Virus record (IMG/VR): IMGVR_UViG_3300002835_000784
Span: 1 to 29,827 of that record
Origin: a virus
Length of the DNA stretch: 29,827 nt
Reading direction: 5' to 3' (one strand)
Shown: one piece after another, positions 24,053 through 29,827 of the stretch
Position numbering within the stretch: position 1 is the stretch's first letter
Layout: each line of letters begins with the position of its first letter
Program-made: the position numbers and the translations under genes
The notes under the pieces: generated by a model
The model's database searches: none
The model's input: the letters and a program-made list of their open reading frames with translations, nothing else
Told to the model about the DNA's origin: nothing

Positions 24053-26194
24053 ATGAATCAGAATTCAAACATGTATGAAATACTTGGCAAGCTAAACAGC
24101 ATTTCTGCACCGCAGACAAAGTCAGAGCCAAAACAAAATCTCCAGGAGTCTGTGCAAACTGCACAATCACAATCTCCTTATGATAGATTGAGTGAAAAAT
24201 ATCAACGTTATGTTGACCGTGTGTCTTCAGGAGAGCAACTCAATGAAAAGTACATGGGCTTTAAAAAATTAGAAAAGTCACTGGCCGACAGAGGCGATGT
24301 AAAAGATCCAGCAGCGGTGGCGGCCAGCATTGGTCGCAAAAAATATGGTAAAGAAAAATTTCAAAAAGCAGCGGCCGCTGGTAAAAAAATGGGCGAAGGG
24401 GTAGTAGCTCAAGGTTCTATTAAATCAACAGACAGTGGTACAGAATACAAAGCCGAACCAGGTCATCGTGTCAAAGCCACAATTCAACCACCTGGTTCAC
24501 CTAATGCAGGCAAAACAGATGTTGAGTTTGTAAAAGCCAAGCCGCAAGGACAAGCAGCACAACCTGCTGACAAACAAGAAAAGCCTGTGGATGAAAGCGG
24601 ATTACAAGCTTACTTAGGTAAAAAGAAATATGGTGCAGCAGGCATGAAGGCACTGCAACAAGCCGGCCGCGACGGTGCCAGCAAAGAAAAAATGGCCAAG
24701 ATCCGTGCTCGTCATGACAAGATGGACGAAGCAGATGTAGAAGAAGGAAACTTTTTTGCACACAATGTGTTAAAGGCCAAGGCAGCAAACAAAAAGAAAG
24801 CTGATCTAGACGGTGACGGTGATTTAGAAAACGTAAGAGAGGCCAGCAAGCCAGATTACATTGATCTTGACAAAGACGGTAACAAAAAAGAAACAATGAA
24901 AAAAGCAGCGGCTGATAAAAAACGTCATGCCATGGACGAAGGTTGGGACGATATGATTAAAGATGTAGAGCGTCGTCGTACATCTCCCAAGGTTGGCAGC
25001 AGCTATCAAGGACACAAAGGCGAAATTACAAAAACAGCTTCAGGTGTTCGTCATACACGTCGTTATGATCCAGAAACAGGTGAAACTGGCGGCGGTGAAG
25101 AACCAGCAGAAAAGCGCGGTCGTGGCCGTCCAAAGAAAGGCGACGGTCCTAGACAAGAAAGAGTAACAGCAAAAAGTCGCAAAACAGACAGAACTGCACA
25201 TGGACAAACTGGTTTTAAAGCAGGCAACAAACGCAGTAAAGAAGTTGAAGAAGCCATGGAGACACTGCGTCGCTGCGGTTACAATGTAGACAAACTAGAA
25301 GAAAAAGCAGTGAGCACAGCGCAACAAAAATTCATGGGTATGGCACATGCTATGCAAAAAGGCGAGAAGATTCCTGGCGCCAGCAAGGAATTGAAAAAAG
25401 TAGCCAAGACCATGAAAAAAGGCGACGTTGAAGACTTTGCCAAGACCAAGCACAAGGGTTTACCAAAGCACGTTAAACAAGGCAAACCTGTTGATGAAGA
25501 AATGACCGATGTACTACAGGCAGAAAAACCATATCGTGATCCCAAAAGTGGTAAGATGGTAACACCACCAAAGGGTGCTACACAGCCGCCAGCTGATAGT
25601 AAGTTTGCACCCGGTGATCCAAGAAATGCTAAACCTGCTAAACCAGCAAAGAAAGAGCAATCAGTTAAAGAAACTGACACAAATCCAACTGATGCCGCTA
25701 GTAATAACTCCAAAGGTGGTATGACATTTGGCAAAGGAATCTATGATAGCTTTAATCGTGCCATTGAAGACATGATTGCTGAATCATCACAGCTTAATGA
25801 AAGCATTAGCATAAACACCAGTATCAATTCTGAAGGCAACAGAAACATCACTATCAATGCAACCGACGAAGATGCTGACAAGCTAGCACACATACTTAAA
25901 CTAGCAGGTTTATCGTCACAGCAAGACGATCACAGTGAATCATGTCCTAGTTGCGGCATGGGCGGTTGTGGTTGCGATCATATTGACGAAGCTGATGTAG
26001 AAGTTAGCAACAATGCGCCAGATTACCCAGAAAACATGGGACAAGAAGATGACACAGAGTTCATGACTCAAACCATTAGTGGTGGACTGAACAAGCCCAA
26101 ACGTGATCAAACCACGTTGCCACACATTGCAGTTAAGTCAGTTCAGAGTGAAGGCATTGAACGTAGTCTGTGGAACTTGTACAAAAAGGTTTAA
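24053..26194 (+). CDS. Large Lys/Glu-rich virion protein with AT-hook and Asp-rich loops; possible scaffold or polyprotein
   Basis: 713 residues from the ATG at 24053, 4 bases after the previous stop; an ATG at 24038 and one at 24071 are alternatives, and none has a clear ribosome-binding site. I recognise no family function. Visible features: two (I/L)G(R/K)KKYG segments (about 93-100 and 188-195); two DxDxDG loops (D251-D257 and D271-E280), like EF-hand or dockerin calcium loops; an AT-hook RGRP core at 357-360 in a Lys/Arg-rich stretch; an NITINATDEDADKLAHILKLAG segment near 600; a CPSCGMGGCGC cluster (C631, C634, C639, C641); and the end LWNLYKKV. Ten hydrophobic-x-E-(A/S/G) sites resemble prohead-protease sites. 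Likely disordered, DNA-associated and head-internal; a scaffold precursor is the main guess. Confidence 0.7.
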   Translation: MNQNSNMYEILGKLNSISAPQTKSEPKQNLQESVQTAQSQSPYDRLSEKYQRYVDRVSSGEQLNEKYMGFKKLEKSLADRGDVKDPAAVAASIGRKKYGKEKFQKAAAAGKKMGEGVVAQGSIKSTDSGTEYKAEPGHRVKATIQPPGSPNAGKTDVEFVKAKPQGQAAQPADKQEKPVDESGLQAYLGKKKYGAAGMKALQQAGRDGASKEKMAKIRARHDKMDEADVEEGNFFAHNVLKAKAANKKKADLDGDGDLENVREASKPDYIDLDKDGNKKETMKKAAADKKRHAMDEGWDDMIKDVERRRTSPKVGSSYQGHKGEITKTASGVRHTRRYDPETGETGGGEEPAEKRGRGRPKKGDGPRQERVTAKSRKTDRTAHGQTGFKAGNKRSKEVEEAMETLRRCGYNVDKLEEKAVSTAQQKFMGMAHAMQKGEKIPGASKELKKVAKTMKKGDVEDFAKTKHKGLPKHVKQGKPVDEEMTDVLQAEKPYRDPKSGKMVTPPKGATQPPADSKFAPGDPRNAKPAKPAKKEQSVKETDTNPTDAASNNSKGGMTFGKGIYDSFNRAIEDMIAESSQLNESISINTSINSEGNRNITINATDEDADKLAHILKLAGLSSQQDDHSESCPSCGMGGCGCDHIDEADVEVSNNAPDYPENMGQEDDTEFMTQTISGGLNKPKRDQTTLPHIAVKSVQSEGIERSLWNLYKKV

Positions 26195-26197
26195 CCA

Positions 26198-28333
26198 ATG
26201 AAAACATTTAGAGATTATTTAAATCAAATTGATAGCACAGCAGGACCCAAAGAAGGTGACGCATTGGATCTAGTGCTCAACGAAGAACTGGTTGTGGAAA
26301 CCGATATAGTTGATCGTGATGGAAACAATGTTTTCATTGGCATGGACAGAATGTCTTATCAAATGCTGGAAGAAGCAGGCATGCTTGAACAAACAGCACC
26401 TGCGACATGGAAGCAAATTTATGATCTTAACAAAGCCACAATTGGTGCTGACCCTAATAAAATTAAGCCAGGACAAGTTTTACAACTACCAGGCGGTGGC
26501 AGTTACACTGTGAAAAAAGGCGATAATCTAACCAAAATTGCACAAGGCGGTGCAGCAGCACCAGCGGCAGCGACAGCGGCTGAACCCGCAGCAGCACCAG
26601 CTGCAACAGCACCAAAAGCCACAGATGCTGCGTCACTAAAAGCGGCACAAGATGCCGCTGCTGGTACAGCAACAGCACCGGCAACAGCAACAGCAGCAGC
26701 ACCAGCTGCCGCAGATGGTACCACACAAGATATTGAAAGATTAAAAAACCTTGCAGGAGCCGATGCCGGCGATCAGCAAACCAGCAACTATACTGGTCAG
26801 GTGCAAAAATCGCCTGAACCGGCACCTGCTGCATCTGCAGATACACTTGGTCAAAGACAACCAGGTGGCCAAGGAAGTTATGCAGCCTCCGCTACAGGTG
26901 CCGAGGGCACTGCTCAGGGGCAAGCTGCTCAACCAGCAGCACCAGCAGCACCAGCAGCCACCGGAACCGCCAATCCATGGACGGGCACAGACCCTGCCAA
27001 GGCAGCAGCATGGGACAAGCTTAGTCCAGAAGATCAAAAGTGGATTGGCAAAGCAGATCCAACTGACAAATTTATTTTAGCTCGTGCTCCTAGCAAAGGA
27101 GGCTTCCTAGGATCAATTGGGCTAGGGAAAAAATCCGCAGGACCTACTGGAAATGTCAACAATCAAACTAGTGGATATGCACAAGCAGGTCAAGCAGCTC
27201 AACCTGACTCAGGTCCAGGTCAAACCTATGCAGTGTCTACACCAGACGTAGGACAACCTGAACCTTTAAAAGAAGCCGCAACTCAAGATGAAAACATGCT
27301 GTTTGAAGAATTCAACCGTATGTTAGAGTTAGCTGGGCTAGAATCAAAAAAAAAAGATATAGCTGAACAAGGTGGGTTGGCCAAAGCTGTTGGAGCTGTA
27401 AAATCAGCTTTCAAAGGCACACCTAACCCTCCAGCTGCTGCCACACCTGCACCTTCATCAAGTACCATCATAAATCCAGCCACAAACCAACCTTTTAGCA
27501 CTGCCGCGACGCAAACTGCCAAAGCAGGTGTAGCTGATATGCCATCTGGATTGCCAGCTGAGTATACAAATGTATGGAATAGATTAACTGATGCACAAAA
27601 ACAAGCGGTTGAACTTGAGGGCATCAAAAACCCTGGCGATCCTGGCGAGGCCATGACCAAGGTCTTGAACAATATACTTGAAAAAAATGTTGAACTTGCT
27701 ACAGTGGCACAACAAGCGGAAATTCAACAGGCCAGAGAACTGGCAAAAGGTCCAGTAAAGAAATACATACAGACAAATCCCTTGAAAACGATCACTGCTA
27801 TTGGAGGAACTGGGGCCGGTTTGTATTTTGCCAACAAGCACTACGAAAAAACACAAGCCGACATTAGATCTTTAGCACAAGAAATTTCACAAAAACTCAA
27901 ACAAAACTACACAGCCGAAGAAGTAAGAGATTGGATAGTTAATAACAAAATTGCAGATCTAGAAACCGCTGATCAAGCCACGCGACAAGCCATGGAGATA
28001 TTAAAAAAGGTCCAACCCTTGAAACCCTATGCACCACCTGCGCCCGCACCTAACCCAGCACCTAAACCAATGGAACTTACCCCGCAACAAAAACGCGAAA
28101 TGGGAGCGCAAGATGCACCGCCCAGCACAGTAAAAGAAAATCTAAGATATTTCACTCGTAATCCCAATGATGGGCAGATTGTGGAAGTATTTTTAAACAG
28201 TGCCTTGAATCGTGGCAGTGCCAACAATGTTGATCAACGACACACAGGCGGGTTACAAAGAAATGGTCAAGACACCTGGCGCTTAGACGCTTGGAGTGAA
28301 AAACCAATAAGTAAATTAGTGAAAGGTATATAA
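26198..28333 (+). CDS. LysM-containing virion protein with CTS-like leader
   Basis: 711 residues. Leader MKTFRDYLNQ, with a possible gp21-type site at L27-N-E29. Residues 71-98 (WKQIYDLNKATIGADPNKIKPGQVLQLP) are the second half of a LysM domain and residues 103-116 (YTVKKGDNLTKIAQ) the first half, so the halves are in swapped order. LysM binds peptidoglycan glycans. About 117-260 is Ala/Pro/Gln/Thr-rich linker. An A10 tract encodes K384-K386, and a second folded part follows from about 445, with a short hydrophobic stretch at 531-545 and a conserved-looking C-terminus (QDTWRLDAWSEKP). Role inferred as an injected or wall-contacting internal protein; no lytic active site is visible. Confidence 0.7.
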   Translation: MKTFRDYLNQIDSTAGPKEGDALDLVLNEELVVETDIVDRDGNNVFIGMDRMSYQMLEEAGMLEQTAPATWKQIYDLNKATIGADPNKIKPGQVLQLPGGGSYTVKKGDNLTKIAQGGAAAPAAATAAEPAAAPAATAPKATDAASLKAAQDAAAGTATAPATATAAAPAAADGTTQDIERLKNLAGADAGDQQTSNYTGQVQKSPEPAPAASADTLGQRQPGGQGSYAASATGAEGTAQGQAAQPAAPAAPAATGTANPWTGTDPAKAAAWDKLSPEDQKWIGKADPTDKFILARAPSKGGFLGSIGLGKKSAGPTGNVNNQTSGYAQAGQAAQPDSGPGQTYAVSTPDVGQPEPLKEAATQDENMLFEEFNRMLELAGLESKKKDIAEQGGLAKAVGAVKSAFKGTPNPPAAATPAPSSSTIINPATNQPFSTAATQTAKAGVADMPSGLPAEYTNVWNRLTDAQKQAVELEGIKNPGDPGEAMTKVLNNILEKNVELATVAQQAEIQQARELAKGPVKKYIQTNPLKTITAIGGTGAGLYFANKHYEKTQADIRSLAQEISQKLKQNYTAEEVRDWIVNNKIADLETADQATRQAMEILKKVQPLKPYAPPAPAPNPAPKPMELTPQQKREMGAQDAPPSTVKENLRYFTRNPNDGQIVEVFLNSALNRGSANNVDQRHTGGLQRNGQDTWRLDAWSEKPISKLVKGI

Positions 28334-28335
28334 TA

Positions 28336-28647
28336 ATGGCAAGTCAAGCAAACGTTTATTCCGGTGCAGTGGCTAATGTAAACTGGAAAACAGACAAGGT
28401 ACGTATTAACACAGGTGTCAACAGTGTTACTTTTCAGGTCAATGTAGCCAACATTGCCAATGCTGGTGTTACAGCTAACACTATCTACAGCAACGCCATA
28501 GTTATTCCAGCTAACAGCAAATACGATGCATTTGTAGGTGTTGGTAATTTTGTAACCATAGAAGGCGGCAATGCTACAATTCAGGAACTTGGAACAGCAA
28601 GCTCAGGCACTGAAAGCGTGATGTCGTTGAACAATTACATAGCATGA
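28336..28647 (+). CDS. Small beta-rich structural-type protein
   Basis: 103 residues, no recognised family. The sequence is Val/Asn/Thr-rich with strand-like blocks (DKVRINTGVNSVTFQVNVAN, NAIVIPANSKYDAFVGVGNF, VTIEGGNATIQELG). It lacks the CTS-like leader of its neighbours. It could be a head decoration or fibre-related subunit; this is a guess from composition and place. Confidence 0.6.
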   Translation: MASQANVYSGAVANVNWKTDKVRINTGVNSVTFQVNVANIANAGVTANTIYSNAIVIPANSKYDAFVGVGNFVTIEGGNATIQELGTASSGTESVMSLNNYIA

Positions 28648-28648
28648 C

Positions 28649-29017
28649 ATGAGAGCATTTGAAATCATTACCGAGAGGCGGGCTAAAATTACGCAGAGGC
28701 AGCAACAAGCCACTCGCGGGCTAAACAAATTTTGGGATCCAACTCGCACTGACAGCGATTACACTTTGAATCGTGTGATGATGGCAGCAGCAGCCACAGA
28801 TGGTACTTTTGTGCCTAAAATGGATGATCATAGCTGGGCTGGCAACGATAGAACAGCACATCCATATACAAAACAAGAGCAAGAAATTATGAAAAAAGCC
28901 TATCAAGCTGCTGGGGCAGACTACAAAGATCTAAATCATGGTAACATGAACAGTGAAGAAGTGGATTCAGTGAACACCACTAGTCCTGTCAAGGCATTCA
29001 AGGGCTACACCAGATGA
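28649..29017 (+). CDS. Small candidate internal protein with CTS-like leader and FKGY tail (A)
   Basis: 122 residues, starting one base after the previous stop. Leader MRAFEIITER with a possible (I)-T-E cleavage site at residue 9. The body is helical (FWDPTRTDSDYTLNRVMMAAAATDG, then QEIMKKAYQAAGADYKDL), and the end is TSPVKAFKGYTR. The same kind of leader and the same C-terminal signature return in the gene two places downstream. Overlaps the next gene by ATGA. Function unknown. Confidence 0.65.
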   Translation: MRAFEIITERRAKITQRQQQATRGLNKFWDPTRTDSDYTLNRVMMAAAATDGTFVPKMDDHSWAGNDRTAHPYTKQEQEIMKKAYQAAGADYKDLNHGNMNSEEVDSVNTTSPVKAFKGYTR

Positions 29018-29352
29018 GATTTAGAGAAATCGTGCGCGAATATGATGCAGCCGCGGCAGCAAATCAAATGCAACAGGCGTTTGATAAAACTAGATTACGA
29101 CAACAGTTTTACGGGCGTACTCCGGCTGACCTAAAAGGTGATCCTGAAGAAATAGGCGACACCTGGGATGATTACAAGCAGCATATAAAAACTTTTGGGC
29201 AAAGACCCAAGACCAAACCACAACCTGCTGAACCTGAAAACACACAGGCAGTGCCATTGGATGTTGAAAAATTAAAAAAACCCAAAATGGATTTCAAACA
29301 AAAATATCCTGATCCATGGGATACTGAACCAAACGTAGACACAGTTGGATAA
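29014..29352 (+). CDS. Small candidate internal protein with CTS-like leader
   Basis: 112 residues, ATGA overlap with the gene before. Starts MRFREIVREYD, a weaker fit to the leader type (V-R-E at 7-9). The remainder is charged and Pro/Lys-rich (DTWDDYKQHIKTFGQRP, KPKMDFKQKYPDPWD), and probably disordered. No FKGY ending. Function unknown. Confidence 0.6.
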   Translation: MRFREIVREYDAAAAANQMQQAFDKTRLRQQFYGRTPADLKGDPEEIGDTWDDYKQHIKTFGQRPKTKPQPAEPENTQAVPLDVEKLKKPKMDFKQKYPDPWDTEPNVDTVG

Positions 29353-29354
29353 TC

Positions 29355-29738
29355 ATGCGAGCCCGAGAATTTATCACTGAACAAAGAATGAAGCTGTCGC
29401 AAGACATTGCTGGTCCTCTGCGTCATACATTTATATTACCAGGCATACGCAACAACGATGCATACCGTGCGTTGAGATTTAGTATAGCTTTGGCAAGAGC
29501 AAGAGCAGACGTAGCTGGTTATTCCAAAGACTGGGATCCTTTTGAAGAAGAAAGTGCGTTTGGACAAAACACTTTGATTCTTGGATTCAACGATTCAGTT
29601 GATGAAGTCATAGACCAAGCATTGGCCATGACTAATACCCCTGGTGGCAAAGAACTAATTGGCAGTAAAAACAGTGTAGAACCGCCAGAGGTACAAAAAA
29701 CAAGTCCGGTCCGGGCTTTTAAAGGTTATCCAAGGTAG
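29355..29738 (+). CDS. Small candidate internal protein with CTS-like leader and FKGY tail (B)
   Basis: 127 residues. Leader MRAREFITEQ with a possible I-T-E site at 7-9. The body (NNDAYRALRFSIALARARAD, FGQNTLILGFNDSVDEVIDQ) is compact and alpha/beta-like and not similar to protein A, yet the C-terminus TSPVRAFKGYPR is nearly the same. Starts 2 bases after the previous stop. Function unknown. Confidence 0.65.
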   Translation: MRAREFITEQRMKLSQDIAGPLRHTFILPGIRNNDAYRALRFSIALARARADVAGYSKDWDPFEEESAFGQNTLILGFNDSVDEVIDQALAMTNTPGGKELIGSKNSVEPPEVQKTSPVRAFKGYPR

Positions 29739-29742
29739 AAAA

Positions 29743-29827
29743 ATGGCAAATCCACCACCACCATATGACAACATCACCGGCATCAGTCGTGCCGTGATGA
29801 AAGACAACGCACAAGAAACTGTTGGCG
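29743..29827 (+). CDS. Start of a structural or fibre-like protein, cut by the window end
   Basis: Only the first 28 residues are visible (MANPPPPYDNITGISRAVMK...). The MANPPPPY..ITGISR start resembles the N-termini of structural or fibre-like proteins of marine T4-like phages as I remember them. Start at the ATG 4 bases after the previous stop. Confidence in the function is low. Confidence 0.45.
   Translation, partial: MANPPPPYDNITGISRAVMKDNAQETVG

Noticed and set aside
26463-26846. Minus-strand open frames opposite the Ala/Pro-rich linker of the LysM gene
   Set aside because: They arise from GC-rich alternating codons; no start signal and highly biased Leu/Ala composition.
27788-27832. 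Membrane segment in the LysM protein (residues 531-545)
   Set aside because: Only about 15 residues with several Gly and Thr; too short and too weak to call.

Overview
The window is a block of late structural genes from a T4-like myovirus of the marine (cyanophage/pelagiphage-like) type. The evidence is a recognisable set of T4 morphogenesis homologues: gp13 and gp14 (neck), gp15 (sheath terminator), gp18 (sheath), gp19 (tube), gp4 (head-completion nuclease-like), a gp16-like small terminase and a gp1-like dNMP kinase. Many ATAAATA late-promoter boxes lie just 5' of genes. There are no rRNA or tRNA genes and no sign of a bacterial chromosome. The host cannot be named from this sequence.

Layout. 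(1) 1-9603: tail-fibre/adhesin locus. A giant repeat fibre truncated by the window edge carries YadA-like 16-residue repeats and long GN-rich repeats. It is followed by a glycine-rich adhesin and a row of small fibre-tip-like genes, the first four junctions being 4-bp ATGA overlaps, then a small fibre-assembly-like protein. (2) 9653-10354: a further short fibre with its own TATAAATA promoter, converging on (3) a minus-strand operon, gp14 > gp15 > Nudix hydrolase (13538-10295). (4) 13628-16677: a conserved unknown gene behind a good sigma70-type promoter, gp13 behind a late promoter, then a DEDDh exonuclease and a dNMP kinase behind a consensus sigma70 promoter. A minus-strand HNH-like gene follows. 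(5) 17072-22932: gp18, gp19, a second tube-like protein, an unknown and gp4. (6) 22960-29827: a gp16-like gene, then a run of virion-type unknowns. Five of these begin with a short leader resembling the T4 capsid-targeting sequence (compare T4 IPIII, MKTYQEFIAE). Among them are a large Lys/Glu-rich protein with an AT-hook, Asp-rich loops and many candidate prohead-protease sites, and a LysM-containing protein with an A10 tract. The last gene is cut by the window end.

How it fits together: most genes build the neck, tail and fibres and would be expressed late. The two sigma70 promoters suggest that the unknown 13628 gene and the exonuclease/kinase pair are early genes embedded in the late block. 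The most interesting part is the right end, which I read as a set of candidate head-internal, possibly injected proteins. That reading rests on leader resemblance and needs testing.
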